DNA of 60,397 nucleotides from BMS3B sp964501105 (GCA_964501105.1 CAZCRG010000001.1:1-60397), one strand, 5' to 3'; positions 48,241-57,286 are shown, numbered from the stretch's first letter. The notes: generated by a model not told the origin, from the sequence alone. Numbers and translations: made by a program.

Positions 48241-50901
48241 CTACTCTTCCCCCCTCAAGCTTGCATAGCGCCTTACAATCTTGCCCACATCTACAATTCT
48301 GCCCCAGTCAGTTCTTGCAGTATCAGCACCATCTTCACCATGTCTGAACTCAACTATCACTCCTCGTGTATCTCTGACAGTACCGTCGTACTCAACCTTC
48401 AGGTCCTGCAGAGCATTCACAAGTCTCCTCTGCATATAACCGCTCTGAGAAGTTCTAACCGCAGTATCTACAAGACCTTCTCTTCCACCCATATTGTGGA
48501 AGAAGAATTCAATGGGTGAGAGTCCACTCTTATAGCTGGACTTCACAAAGCCCTTGGCTGCAGCACCAATATCGCCTACCTTAAAGTGGGGCAGTGTTCT
48601 TCCTGCATAACCTCTCTTAATTCTCTCACCTCTAACAGCCTGCTGTCCCACACAGGCAGTCATCTGAGTTAAATTGAGAAGACTTCCTCTTGCTCCTGAA
48701 ATTGCCATAACTCTGGCGCTGTTCTCTCTACCTCGCTTTTTCTCCTCCCTTTCAAGGTATTCATTGGCTATCATACCTGTCTTATCTCTGGCCTCGCTGA
48801 GCACCTGCATAATGCGCATCTCAAGAGTTTCCTCAAGACTCCTTCCAGGTAGAGCTTCCAGTAATTTATCATTAAATGCTTTTATTAACTCCTGTACTCT
48901 ATTATAGGCATTGTCAAGGACATCCTCAATTCTTTCCTTGGCTTCCTCTGGCAGGTCTTCATCATCTATACCTGTGCTGAAGCCTCTTCTTGAGATGGCA
49001 TTTATAACAAGCTTTGTTGCTGAGTCAAGGAACCTTCTGGCTTCATCAGTCCCGTAGTCTTTAACTATTCTATCCAGGAGTTCACCAGCAAAAGCACCAA
49101 AGCTCTTCTCATCCATAACGCCCTTGAGAAGCTTTCCATCCCTTATCACAACATAGGCATCATATTCACAGTCCTCTTCAGTACACACCTCGCACTTCTT
49201 GCACACTTTGGCTTTGTAGCTGAGGTTCAAATCCTCAGGAAGAAGTAAGGAGAAGAGCTGCTTTCCAGTATAGTATTCTACGCCATTTTCAACAATCTCA
49301 GGCTCAGGTAAGGGCTTTTTTATTCCACTGGCATATATGAGCTGGAAGGCCTGAGCCTTTGTGAACTTTGTGTCCTTCTGGGTAAAGAGATAGGCTCCTG
49401 AAATATGGTCGTGGATTCCTCCAATTATAGGCCCACCAAATCTCGGGGAGAGTATCTGCTCCTGAACACGCATCAAAACCCTTGCTTCTGCCCTTGCTTC
49501 CTGCCCCTGAATAGCATGCAAATTCATCTCGTCGCCATCGAAATCAGCATTGTAGGGCGGACAGACGCAGAGGTTAAGTCTAAAGGTTTTATAGGGCAGT
49601 ACTCTTACCTCATGAGCCATAATGCTCATTCTGTGCAAACTCGGCTGGCGGTTGAAGAGAACCACATCGCCATCCATAAGATGCCTGTGAACCTTCCAGC
49701 CTGGCTCTATCTTCTCAAGAAGCTCCTCCAGGTTTTTAACTCTTGCCAGACTTATTCTGTTGCCATCAGGCCTTTCAACATAGTTGGCTCCCGGGTAGTT
49801 GTAGGGACCATTTCTTATGACTTCCTTCAGGTGGTCTATGTTTAAGGGAGTAACCACCACAGGAACAGTTAACTCTCTTGCAATCACTTCGGGTACGCCA
49901 ACTTCATTTATACTTATACTCGGGTCGGGAGAGATAACAGTTCTGGCCGAGAAGTTCACTCTCTTACCTGAAAGGTTGCTCCTGAATCTTCCCTCTTTGC
50001 CCTTGAGCCTCTGGGCCAGAGTTTTAAGAGGCCTTCCAGAGCGATGTCTTGCAGGTGGCACACCTGCAACCTCATTGTTGAAGTAGGTGGTAACATGGTA
50101 CTGGAGAAGCTCCCAGAGGTCTTCAATAATAAGCTGGGGAGCACCTGCCTCAATATTCTCCTCGAGGCGCTGGTTGATTCTTATTATATCCACCAGCTTA
50201 TGAGTCAGGTCATCTTCGCTCCTCTCACCAGACTCAAGAGTAATAGAAGGTCTGGCTGTAACAGGAGGCACAGGGAGAACTGTAAGTACCATCCACTCAG
50301 GTCTTGCCACTTCAAGGTCAAAGCCCATAACCTCAGCATCGCTGTCAGTAATCTTTTCAAGGCGCTCTCTCACATCAGCTGGCGAAAGTCTCTGGCCGTC
50401 TTCAATATAGGTTGCAGGTTTGTCAAACTTTATATCAGGTATTTCCGCACCACAGTGGGGGCATTTTTTAGGAGTTTTTGCCTCCTTAAAAAGATCCTCA
50501 ATTATCGGGTCTATATTTTTTCCAATCTTTCTTGCAGTTTTAATCTCCTGTCTGTACTTATCAATTCTGTCTTCTGGCAGTTTTATTCTGCCGCAGCTTC
50601 CACAAATTGATTTAAGAATCTTATATATTCGCTTTGCATAGCCAACGTGGATTACAGGTCTTGCAAGTTCAATTCTTCCAAAGTGCCCAGGGCAGTCACC
50701 AACTCTTGAATTGCAGGTTCCGCACCTCAAGCCAGGGTCCACAATACCAAGGCGCTTGTCCATTAAACCTCCTTCAATTGGATAACCATCTTCATCGTAA
50801 GTTTCGGCGGTTATTATTTTGAGTACTGAGAATTTCCTGATATATTCTGGAGACAACAGTCCAAACTTAATTCCATCTATTTTTTTTGGTATTATTCTCA
50901 T
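48241..50901 (-). CDS. rpoA1: DNA-directed RNA polymerase subunit A'
   Basis: N-terminal part of the largest subunit, 886 residues, which holds the active site. The catalytic Mg-binding loop is NADFDGDEM (about residues 456-464). Zinc-binding Cys are CGTCNSRVGDCPGHFG (about 58-73) and CPHCG; an additional Cys cluster, CKKCEVCTEEDC, lies near 570. The bridge-helix region contains GGREGLVDTAVRTSQSGYMQRRL. Length is normal for archaea. It starts 8 bp after rpoB'. Confidence 0.98.
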   Translation of the reverse strand: MRIIPKKIDGIKFGLLSPEYIRKFSVLKIITAETYDEDGYPIEGGLMDKRLGIVDPGLRCGTCNSRVGDCPGHFGRIELARPVIHVGYAKRIYKILKSICGSCGRIKLPEDRIDKYRQEIKTARKIGKNIDPIIEDLFKEAKTPKKCPHCGAEIPDIKFDKPATYIEDGQRLSPADVRERLEKITDSDAEVMGFDLEVARPEWMVLTVLPVPPVTARPSITLESGERSEDDLTHKLVDIIRINQRLEENIEAGAPQLIIEDLWELLQYHVTTYFNNEVAGVPPARHRSGRPLKTLAQRLKGKEGRFRSNLSGKRVNFSARTVISPDPSISINEVGVPEVIARELTVPVVVTPLNIDHLKEVIRNGPYNYPGANYVERPDGNRISLARVKNLEELLEKIEPGWKVHRHLMDGDVVLFNRQPSLHRMSIMAHEVRVLPYKTFRLNLCVCPPYNADFDGDEMNLHAIQGQEARAEARVLMRVQEQILSPRFGGPIIGGIHDHISGAYLFTQKDTKFTKAQAFQLIYASGIKKPLPEPEIVENGVEYYTGKQLFSLLLPEDLNLSYKAKVCKKCEVCTEEDCEYDAYVVIRDGKLLKGVMDEKSFGAFAGELLDRIVKDYGTDEARRFLDSATKLVINAISRRGFSTGIDDEDLPEEAKERIEDVLDNAYNRVQELIKAFNDKLLEALPGRSLEETLEMRIMQVLSEARDKTGMIANEYLEREEKKRGRENSARVMAISGARGSLLNLTQMTACVGQQAVRGERIKRGYAGRTLPHFKVGDIGAAAKGFVKSSYKSGLSPIEFFFHNMGGREGLVDTAVRTSQSGYMQRRLVNALQDLKVEYDGTVRDTRGVIVEFRHGEDGADTARTDWGRIVDVGKIVRRYASLRGEE

Positions 50902-50909
50902 GCCATCAC

Positions 50910-52721
50910 CTACGCCTTATCTCCAAGAATGAGTTTTGGATTTATTCCGAGGGACTTGAGCTCGTCCAATAGAAGCTTAAAGGCATAGCTTACCTCAACT
51001 TCTGCTGCCTCACTTTCTGTCCCACACACAGGACAATAGATCAGGCTTTTTATACTATCATATACTGCAACACTTCCACAGCTTTCGCATACAAGCATTG
51101 TATGCCTGTCGCTTTCATCAAGAAGCCTTTCTTTAAGAAGTAAGGCGGCACCATAGCCTATGAGGCAATCTCTCTCCATTTCACCAAATCTCAAACCACC
51201 TTCTCTTGCCCTTCCTTCTGTTGGCTGTCTTGTCAATACCTGCACAGGACCTCTTGAACGGGCATGAATCTTTCCAGCCACCATATGGTGGAGTTTCTGG
51301 TAATATGCAACGCCAATAAAGATTTCAGCCTCAAACTTCTCTCCAGTTATTCCATTGTACATTACCTCTCTACCGCTGGACTTGAAGCCATTCTTAATAA
51401 GAAGCTCTCTGAGGTACTCCTCACTATCACTTGAAAAGGCTGTAGCATTACTTCTTCTACCCTCAAGGCTTGCAACCTTTCCAGCAATCATCTCAAGAAC
51501 CTGTCCAACTGTCATTCTTGAAGGCACAGCATGGGGGTTTATAATGAGGTCTGGAATAATTCCATCCTCTGTGAAGGGCATATCCTCCTGGGGCACTATT
51601 AAACCTACTACACCCTTCTGCCCGTGCCTGGAGGCAAACTTATCTCCGAGCTCTGGAATTCTCTGGTCACGGCAGCGCACCTTCACCAGGCGGTTGCCAT
51701 TGGTGTTTTCAGTAAGCATAACCATATCAACCACGCCATCTTCGCCATGGCGCACAGTGACAGAGGTTTCCCTCCTCTTTTCCTTGGCTAAGCCATACTC
51801 AGTGATTTCCTCAAGGAATCTTGGTGGTGAAGTCTTGCCAATAAGCACATGCCCTGCCCTGACTTCTGACTCTGGCTCCACTATACCATCTTCGCCAAGG
51901 TAAGCATAGTCTGCCTCACTTCTAAAGCCCCTGATATCCTGCTCTGGAAGTTCAAATTTATCCATCTGTCCTCCAGGGTAACGTCTCTCCTCAGCCTCGT
52001 AGGTTCTGAAGAAGGTACTCCTTGCTAAACCTCGCTCTATAGAAGCCTTGTTCATTATGAAGGCATCTTCCATATTGTAGCCCCTGTAGCTAAGTATAGC
52101 CACGACAAAGTTCTGGCCTGCTGCCCTCTCATCATAGCCTATAGTTCGCATTATCTCTGTTTCCACAAGAGATATCTGTGGATAATGTAGCAGGTGTGCC
52201 CTGGTATCTGTCCTTATGTGAAAATTGGAAGCAAAGAAGCCAAGGCTCTGCTTGCTCATTCCAGCGCCCATGGTGTTTCTGGGTGAAGAGTTGTGTTCAG
52301 GAAATGGAAGAATGGAGGTACATACTCCAAGCATTAACATCGGGTCAATTTCAAGATGGGTATGTTCATCAGTAAGATCCTCTACATTCATTGCAATATA
52401 TGCATTCTCCTCCTCTTCTGAATCAAGATACTCAACCTTACCCTGAGCAATAAGATCGTCAAAACCAATTTCTCCTTTCTTTAATGCCTCAATATCCTTG
52501 TCTGTAACAGCAGGCTTTCCGTCATTTACCACAATTAAAGGCCTTCTTGATCTCCCCGCATCTGTATTTATATAAACTTCATGGGTATCTGCATAGTAAG
52601 CTACATTCACCTGACTTGAAATCTTTCCCTTTCTTCTTGATTCTTTTATCTCTTCAACAAGAGTAAGGGGATCATCATGCTTCCCGATGAGCTTTCCATT
52701 GATATAAACGCTGGCTTCCAT
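50910..52721 (-). CDS. rpoB1: DNA-directed RNA polymerase subunit B'
   Basis: C-terminal part of the second-largest subunit, 603 residues. It holds RCRDQRIPELGDKFASRHGQKGVVG near 350, the RQPTEGRAREGGLRFGEMERDC switch region and a zinc site CESCGSVAVYD...CPVCG near the C-terminus. The split of B into B'' and B' occurs in methanogens, Archaeoglobi and haloarchaea. It begins at the base after the rpoB'' stop. Confidence 0.97.
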   Translation of the reverse strand: MEASVYINGKLIGKHDDPLTLVEEIKESRRKGKISSQVNVAYYADTHEVYINTDAGRSRRPLIVVNDGKPAVTDKDIEALKKGEIGFDDLIAQGKVEYLDSEEEENAYIAMNVEDLTDEHTHLEIDPMLMLGVCTSILPFPEHNSSPRNTMGAGMSKQSLGFFASNFHIRTDTRAHLLHYPQISLVETEIMRTIGYDERAAGQNFVVAILSYRGYNMEDAFIMNKASIERGLARSTFFRTYEAEERRYPGGQMDKFELPEQDIRGFRSEADYAYLGEDGIVEPESEVRAGHVLIGKTSPPRFLEEITEYGLAKEKRRETSVTVRHGEDGVVDMVMLTENTNGNRLVKVRCRDQRIPELGDKFASRHGQKGVVGLIVPQEDMPFTEDGIIPDLIINPHAVPSRMTVGQVLEMIAGKVASLEGRRSNATAFSSDSEEYLRELLIKNGFKSSGREVMYNGITGEKFEAEIFIGVAYYQKLHHMVAGKIHARSRGPVQVLTRQPTEGRAREGGLRFGEMERDCLIGYGAALLLKERLLDESDRHTMLVCESCGSVAVYDSIKSLIYCPVCGTESEAAEVEVSYAFKLLLDELKSLGINPKLILGDKA

Positions 52722-54212
52722 TTATACACCCCCTTCTTTTTCAATTTTTTTCACTCCCATATGAAACAGTACTTTCTCAAGTTCTTCTTCTGGAAATCCT
52801 GTCGAAAATTCACAGGCTAAAGCGAGGTTCTTCACAAGACCGCAGTTTGGTCCTTCTGGAGTCTCACTGGGGCAGATTCTTCCAAACTGAGTTGGATGTA
52901 GGTCTCTGGCTTCAAAGTGTGGCTGAGACCTCGAAAGAGGAGAAACTACTCTTCTGAGGTGGGAGACTACGCTGAGATAATTTGTCCTGTCTAAAAGCTG
53001 GCTTACTCCAGCCCTTCCTCCCACCCAGTTGCCAGTAGCAAGAGCATGTCTTATGCGCTCTGTGAGAACATCACTTCTTACAGCAGTTTTAACAAAAGGC
53101 TCCTTCCCTCTCACCACAGCCCTTTCAAGCTGATATTTTATGTCTCTTAAAAGATTGTAGAAAGCAACCCTGAAGAGATCCTCCATGAGGTCACCTGCCA
53201 AGCGCAGCCTCTTATTTGCATAATGGTCCTTGTCATCCTCCTCACGTTTTCCAACAGAAAGCTCAAGAAGTCTCACTACCATTCTTCCAAGGTAGTGAGC
53301 CTTTTTTAGCCTGTCATCTTTGTCCACGCCAATATGTGGTAAAAGATATCTATCGAGAGCATCCTCAGCCCTCTTCAGCCTGTAATCTCTTGTTTGACCG
53401 GGAGCTACCTTTTTTCCTATATACTCCATAGCTGCATCTCTGTCTGTAATATTGGCATACTCTTCAATGTTTATTAAAATATCATCCATAAGCTCTGGAT
53501 CATCAGTTATTGTGTTAATAATCTCTTGATGGCTTCCAAGGCCAAGAGCGTACATTAAAATAATTAAGGGGATATCACCCGGAACAGAAGGAAAACTAAC
53601 ACCTATTAAACCATCCCTGTCACGTTGCACAGTTACAAGAGCTCTGAAGCCACCCCTCTTGGAGAAGACCTTGGAAACATCAGTTATCTTTGAAGAGCGG
53701 TCATTCTTTTCCAGCATTATCTTATTCGGTGCAAGATCCTCAATTGTAACAAGAACACGCTCAGAACCGTTAACTATAAAGTAGCCACCTGGATCAAGGG
53801 GATCCTCACCTATCTCCAAAAGCTCCTCAGTGCTCTTGCCATAAAGATTACATATTTTGGATTTTATCATTGTGGGTAGCATACCTATCTTTAATTCCTC
53901 AAACTCACCTTCCCTATCAGGTCTCTTGAGTTTCATCTCAAGAAAAACTGGAGAAAAGTAGCTTAGATTTCTAAGTCTTGCCTCATTTGGAGTTATTCTG
54001 TTCCTTGAACCATCAGCCTCTATAACCTCCGCCGGTTCTACTCTAATTTTACCAAGCTCAACCTCAATACCAACATCTGTTTCTATTATCTTATTCTCGT
54101 CGACTATTTGCTGTAATCTATTTTCAATAAAGTCATTGTAAGAATCTATGTGCTGCCTTACAAGCTCTCGCTTTTTCAAAAGAGACCTCAAAATTGGCTT
54201 TCTGTCCAGCAA
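52722..54212 (-). CDS. rpoB2: DNA-directed RNA polymerase subunit B''
   Basis: N-terminal part of the second-largest subunit, 496 residues. It has the protrusion and lobe regions with GGYFIVNGSERVLVTIE (about residues 150-166), the fork-loop segment RRVVSPLSRSQPHFEARDLHPTQFGRICPSETPEGPNCGLVKNLAL (about 414-460) and a short C-terminal end. The break falls after the fork region, as in other archaea with split B. It starts 11 bp after rpoH. Confidence 0.97.
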   Translation of the reverse strand: MLDRKPILRSLLKKRELVRQHIDSYNDFIENRLQQIVDENKIIETDVGIEVELGKIRVEPAEVIEADGSRNRITPNEARLRNLSYFSPVFLEMKLKRPDREGEFEELKIGMLPTMIKSKICNLYGKSTEELLEIGEDPLDPGGYFIVNGSERVLVTIEDLAPNKIMLEKNDRSSKITDVSKVFSKRGGFRALVTVQRDRDGLIGVSFPSVPGDIPLIILMYALGLGSHQEIINTITDDPELMDDILINIEEYANITDRDAAMEYIGKKVAPGQTRDYRLKRAEDALDRYLLPHIGVDKDDRLKKAHYLGRMVVRLLELSVGKREEDDKDHYANKRLRLAGDLMEDLFRVAFYNLLRDIKYQLERAVVRGKEPFVKTAVRSDVLTERIRHALATGNWVGGRAGVSQLLDRTNYLSVVSHLRRVVSPLSRSQPHFEARDLHPTQFGRICPSETPEGPNCGLVKNLALACEFSTGFPEEELEKVLFHMGVKKIEKEGGV

Positions 54213-54223
54213 AATCTCACCTC

Positions 54224-54466
54224 TTAAGGTTCAATAACCACTCTATAATATTTGCTCTCTCCAGCTGTTTTGCTTTTCCTTGTTATACATATAATATCCC
54301 CAACACTTGCCTTAATCTTCTTGACCATAGGATCATTTTTATATATCTTTGGAAGTTGCCCTCGGCTTATATTGAGCTTATCCAGCAGTTCCTTAGCCTC
54401 TTCTTCTGAAAGTACCTCATGCTTCGGAACAAGTTCATGTTTCGAAATATCCAATCTTCTTGCCAT
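54224..54466 (-). CDS. rpoH: DNA-directed RNA polymerase subunit H
   Basis: Small polymerase subunit (Rpb5 C-terminal homologue), 80 residues. It has the family core LVPKHEVLSEEEAKELLDKL and LPKIYKNDPMVKKI, followed by a conserved ending YYRVVIEP. I choose ATG 54466 because GGAGGG lies about 7 bp before it and the family normally begins here; an upstream in-frame start at 54508 would add 14 residues. It is the first gene of the polymerase operon, downstream of tRNA-Lys. Confidence 0.95.
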   Translation of the reverse strand: MARRLDISKHELVPKHEVLSEEEAKELLDKLNISRGQLPKIYKNDPMVKKIKASVGDIICITRKSKTAGESKYYRVVIEP

Positions 54467-54512
54467 GAATACCCTCCTGGGCTTTAATAATCTATCCTCC
54501 CTGAGCATTTAG

Positions 54513-54587
54513 CGGGCCCGACGGGATTCGAACCCGCGACACCCGGCTTAAAAGGCCGGTGCTCTAGCCAGACTGAGCTACGGGCCC
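54513..54587 (-). tRNA. tRNA-Lys(UUU)
   Basis: A 75-nt cloverleaf on the minus strand. The acceptor stem is GGGCCCG/CGGGCCC with discriminator G. The D arm contains GCTCAGTCTGGCTAGAGC, the anticodon loop CTTTTAA gives anticodon TTT, and the T loop is GTTCGAAC. It lies 46 bp before rpoH on the same strand, so it may be co-transcribed with the polymerase operon. Confidence 0.95.
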
Positions 54588-54637
54588 ATACACAACCTGC
54601 GCTAGAAGAAAGAAAGCCCCGACTACTTCTGAACAAA

Positions 54638-54648
54638 TATTTATAAAA
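54638..54648 (-). promoter_or_regulatory. TATA box upstream of tRNA-Lys and the rpo operon
   Basis: On the minus strand the sequence reads TTTTATAAATA. Transcription would start near 54617, about 30 bp before the tRNA-Lys 5' end. The promoter may also serve rpoH and the genes beyond. Called from sequence and spacing. Confidence 0.55.
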
Positions 54649-54740
54649 TGACGAAGCTACTTTAGAATAACTTAAACTGGTCATCACGGGGCTACCTCTC
54701 TTCTCAGGGGGGATTTTCATATTTTCTATAATTCTGGAGA

Positions 54741-54815
54741 CGCCCTGGTCGGGATTTGAACCCGAGTCGCAGGAGTGACAGTCCTGCATGATAGGCCGGT
54801 CTACACTACCAGGGC
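54741..54815 (-). tRNA. tRNA-Asp(GUC)
   Basis: A 75-nt cloverleaf on the minus strand. The acceptor stem is GCCCTGG/CCAGGGC, the anticodon stem-loop is CAGGA-CTGTCAC-TCCTG with anticodon GTC, and the T loop is GTTCAAATC. It lies between the 5S rRNA gene and tRNA-Lys, all on the same strand. Confidence 0.94.
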
Positions 54816-54873
54816 AACATCCAGAGATGATAGGATTTAACCATCTTCTAAAATCTTCAATAATTATGAGGGG

Positions 54874-54994
54874 GCTGGCAGCGTCCTCGCCTTCCCGCGA
54901 GCTCGCGCATCGCAGTACAAGCGAGATCGCTGGAGGGCTTAACTTCCGTGTTCTAATGGGAACGGGTGTGGCCCCTCCGCTGTGGCCGCCATAC
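54874..54994 (-). rRNA. 5S ribosomal RNA
   Basis: The minus strand contains the conserved archaeal 5S core, with CCCGTTCCCATTAGAACACG followed by GAAGTTAAGCCC and then CCAGCGAT, a GTACTGCGATG loop and a terminal helix. The closing helix pairs TGGCGGC (54985-54991) with GCTGCCA (54876-54882). The exact ends are approximate by a few bases. No 16S or 23S gene is in the window, so this 5S gene is separated from the main rRNA operon or is an additional copy. tRNA-Asp follows about 60 bp downstream. Confidence 0.93.
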
Positions 54995-55006
54995 CCTTCA
55001 AGTGAC

Positions 55007-55084
55007 CTTTGCATACTAAATTCTTGCTTACTCTTTGCATTTTGCTTTTGGGCTCTTGCATAAAAGTTGGTGTAACTATTGCAA
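55007..55084. repeat. Four spaced TTGCAT/TTGCAA motifs upstream of 5S rRNA
   Basis: On the plus strand, TTTGCATA, TTTGCAT, TTGCATA and TTGCAA occur with their G bases at 55011, 55037, 55058 and 55081, so spaced 26, 21 and 23 bp. They lie in the gap between the 5S gene and the upstream operon, on the promoter side of 5S. The spacing near two helix turns suggests a repeated protein-binding site, but the motif is short and AT-rich. Confidence 0.35.
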
Positions 55085-55111
55085 ATATTATCGTAACAGG
55101 TACTGCGCAGG

Positions 55112-55915
55112 TTACCCGAAATTTATATTGTTTGGACAGATTCTGAATTCACAGGCTTTGCAGTTCCTTGGTGGTACCCTGAGTGGAGGCTCCCCCTTTA
55201 TGTTCCTTACAAAATCGAAAGCTTCAGTTACACTGCTCTCCTCCCCTTCCAGAATAAAAGTTACTGCATGAGCTCTTCCAAGACTTCCTGCAGATATGGC
55301 ATAGGCTCTGACCCCAAAGAGTATATCAAAAGCTTTCTCCTCTGTGATAATCTCTCCCGCCACAGGGAAAATCCCAACTGGTACTCCTGTTGAAAGTCTG
55401 ACTTTTTCTATTCCCATTTTCTTTGAGAGTTCAGATATACTCCAGAGTACTGACTTTTCTATACCTGCAGGCACAATAATATCAACTCCCCTTGCCTTTG
55501 CAATGCCATAAACCTTTGCTATTGTGCCTCCAACATCACTCGCAAGCATAACACCTGCAGTTCCATCTCTATCAATGGCATTTGCTCCTTTTATAATCAC
55601 ATCTCCAGAATGCATTTTAGATATAATATCACCAACACTGGCATCCACAAGCCTCCCCTTCTCAAGAACCACCTCCTTTAATCTGAGTTTTGAAGGAAGA
55701 ACACAACTCCCCTTTTCATCAAGATAACCGGCTATATACCTTGATTTATCAAGAGATTCTCCCAGAAGTTCTTCAGCAATGTAGGCATTAGTTGAACCAA
55801 GACCTATAGCCACAATTCCATCTTTTAAAGCCCTCTTAACTTTATTGTGTTCTACCACGGCTTTAGCTATAAGCCTCTTGGATTCTGTTGAAGATAGTGT
55901 TATTTGAGCAAGCAT
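55112..55915 (-). CDS. Conserved-looking protein with GLGST loop and C-terminal Cys cluster, unknown
   Basis: A 267-residue protein I cannot place. An N-terminal segment IVAIGLGSTNAYIAEELLG (about residues 34-52) resembles the phosphate-binding GxGST loop of ribose-5-phosphate isomerase and DeoR-type sugar proteins. Further segments are SGDVIIKGANAIDRDGTAGVM and VDIIVPAGIEKSV. The protein ends with a CKACEFRICPNN cluster of three Cys. This suggests a sugar- or nucleotide-phosphate binding domain with a metal site. It is the last gene of a four-gene operon with two roadblock-type proteins. Confidence 0.72.
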   Translation of the reverse strand: MLAQITLSSTESKRLIAKAVVEHNKVKRALKDGIVAIGLGSTNAYIAEELLGESLDKSRYIAGYLDEKGSCVLPSKLRLKEVVLEKGRLVDASVGDIISKMHSGDVIIKGANAIDRDGTAGVMLASDVGGTIAKVYGIAKARGVDIIVPAGIEKSVLWSISELSKKMGIEKVRLSTGVPVGIFPVAGEIITEEKAFDILFGVRAYAISAGSLGRAHAVTFILEGEESSVTEAFDFVRNIKGEPPLRVPPRNCKACEFRICPNNINFG

Positions 55916-55917
55916 GT

Positions 55918-56286
55918 TTAAAGAGAACTTTTTATTTTTTCTACAGTCTTCTTTGCCTGTACTCTTATATATCCAAGATTTATACTCGGCTCAGTGAAAA
56001 ATCCGAAAAACACATCGCCAGCATTCATTATGAAAAGTTTACCATTCTCAGCCTCAGTCATTACATTGTAAACCTCACCAAAGCCAGCAGTCGAAGAAAC
56101 CTCCTTGGCTGCATTTAGTAGCTGTGTCATAAGTCCACCGGCAGCCTCCTGCTCTTCCATAGACATATTTGGAGCATGAGATGCTATAAGCAGGCCATCA
56201 GCATCCATAATGCCGGCAGCAATTACTCCTGAATTTTTAACAAAATCCACAATTATTCGCTCTAAAATCTCCTGCATAACAACCAC
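55918..56286 (-). CDS. Roadblock/LC7-domain protein
   Basis: A 122-residue small protein with the roadblock/LC7 (MglB-like) fold. The sequence ILERIIVDFVKNSGVIAAGIMDADGLLIASHAPN (about 7-40) is the characteristic helix-strand-strand start, and QLLNAAKEVSSTAGFGEVYNVMTEAENGKLFIMNAG carries the centre. Such proteins regulate small Ras-like GTPases or serve as platforms in cell polarity. No small GTPase gene is in the window. It lies 3 bp after the next upstream gene and 2 bp before the 55112 gene. Confidence 0.85.
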   Translation of the reverse strand: MVVMQEILERIIVDFVKNSGVIAAGIMDADGLLIASHAPNMSMEEQEAAGGLMTQLLNAAKEVSSTAGFGEVYNVMTEAENGKLFIMNAGDVFFGFFTEPSINLGYIRVQAKKTVEKIKSSL

Positions 56287-56289
56287 TCC

Positions 56290-56727
56290 TCAATATTTAA
56301 TTCCAGCTCCTTTTGCCTTATTAATATTATCTATATACTCCCTTAAAAGTTTTTCCAGATTCCTGTAAAAATTATCCACATCAGCAATCCTGTTTACAAC
56401 CACAATCAGATAACCATTATCCAAAAAAGCAACTACTACTGTAGCTTTATCAGTGTCCACCATAACTGTATTTATATTTCCATAGTTTATCATGGAGGAG
56501 GTTTCAAGAGAAAATATACGTATCTCATTGAGCTTCCTCAACACCTCAGAACAATCTTTTGAACTCCTTTCAGGATAAATCATATTACTGTCTCTGTCTA
56601 TAAAATAAACTTTCCCAACTCCATCAATTTTCCCTATTTCCAGAGAAAGAAGCCTTATAGCCCCTTCAGCATCAATTTTACCTTCTCTTATCTCCTTTAA
56701 TCTAACTTTCCATCTGAGAGGAAGCAT
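56290..56727 (-). CDS. Small protein, possibly roadblock-related
   Basis: A 145-residue protein I do not recognise for certain. An amphipathic N-terminal helix (KVRLKEIREGKIDAEGAIRLLSLEIGK) is followed by strands VGKVYFIDRDSNMIY, INTVMVDTDKATVVVAFLDNGYLIVVVN and a C-terminal helix. This order of helix, strands and helix resembles a divergent roadblock/LC7 domain, which would pair with the neighbour. It sits 2 bp after the first gene of the operon and 3 bp before the roadblock gene. Confidence 0.62.
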   Translation of the reverse strand: MLPLRWKVRLKEIREGKIDAEGAIRLLSLEIGKIDGVGKVYFIDRDSNMIYPERSSKDCSEVLRKLNEIRIFSLETSSMINYGNINTVMVDTDKATVVVAFLDNGYLIVVVNRIADVDNFYRNLEKLLREYIDNINKAKGAGIKY

Positions 56728-56729
56728 CC

Positions 56730-57008
56730 CTACATTCTCTCCTTTATATACTCTATTTTACAACCAGTCTTCTCAGCAACCTTTTTAACAGTATCAACAG
56801 CCACCTCCCTATCCTCTTTACTGCCAACAAGATAAAAGCGCATAATTGAAGGCATCCTCTCTTCAACACCAGCCTTAAGAGCAGCAAAACTTACCTCCAC
56901 ATGCATTACTTCTACATCCAGGTCTCTTATTGCCTTTTCAAGTTCAAATATAACACCTTTCTCAAGTATATGCCCGACCATCCTTATCTCAGTCTTGGGT
57001 TCTAACAA
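56730..57008 (-). CDS. Small ACT-like alpha/beta protein, unknown
   Basis: A 92-residue protein with an alternating strand-helix-strand-helix pattern. Its segments are EIRMVGHILEKGVIFELEKAIRDLDVEVMHVEVSF and RFYLVGSKEDREVAVDTVKKVAEKTGCKIEYIKERM. It could adopt a ferredoxin-like or ACT-type fold, although no ligand-binding motif is clear. Translation appears to start at TTG 57008, because GAGGTGAT lies 4 bp upstream. It is the first gene of the roadblock operon. Confidence 0.6.
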   Translation of the reverse strand: MLEPKTEIRMVGHILEKGVIFELEKAIRDLDVEVMHVEVSFAALKAGVEERMPSIMRFYLVGSKEDREVAVDTVKKVAEKTGCKIEYIKERM

Positions 57009-57286
57009 ACAATCACCTCAAAGCTATTATGTAAAGGTAACAATATAATTTTTACTTAACTGTAATCTCCAGCATGTAATATTCTGGAGATAATTTTTTA
57101 TACTTATCCGAGATATTAAAAATTAGAAATGATAGCCTCTGAATATGATAGTAACCTGGAATATATATGTTGTAATATATTGCCGGGGTGGGAGAGGTAT
57201 TTACATAAAGAAATGTTATGGGAAATATTTAATAGAACAGAAAACAATATATATTTTCGTGCCCTGCTCGGCAGTGTGGTGTACCC
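57009..57286. promoter_or_regulatory. Divergent intergenic region between the roadblock operon and the KaiC-like gene
   Basis: No gene is seen in these 278 bp. AT-rich TATA-like sequences occur at about 57089-57104 (AATTTTTTATACTTAT, roadblock side or KaiC side) and at about 57246-57256 (CAATATATATTTT), the latter well placed for the KaiC-like gene starting at 57287. GAGGTGAT read on the minus strand marks the ribosome binding site of the 56730 gene. Both directions could share control. Confidence 0.45.

Noticed and set aside
54615..54693. C/D-box small RNA candidate: GTGATGA on the minus strand within a 7-bp inverted repeat AGCCCCG/CGGGGCT
   Set aside because: A C box is present but no CTGA D box lies before the closing arm, and the interval holds the tRNA-Lys promoter.
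54484..55014. 176-codon minus-strand reading frame
   Set aside because: It covers 5S rRNA and both tRNA genes, whose conserved sequences explain the open frame.
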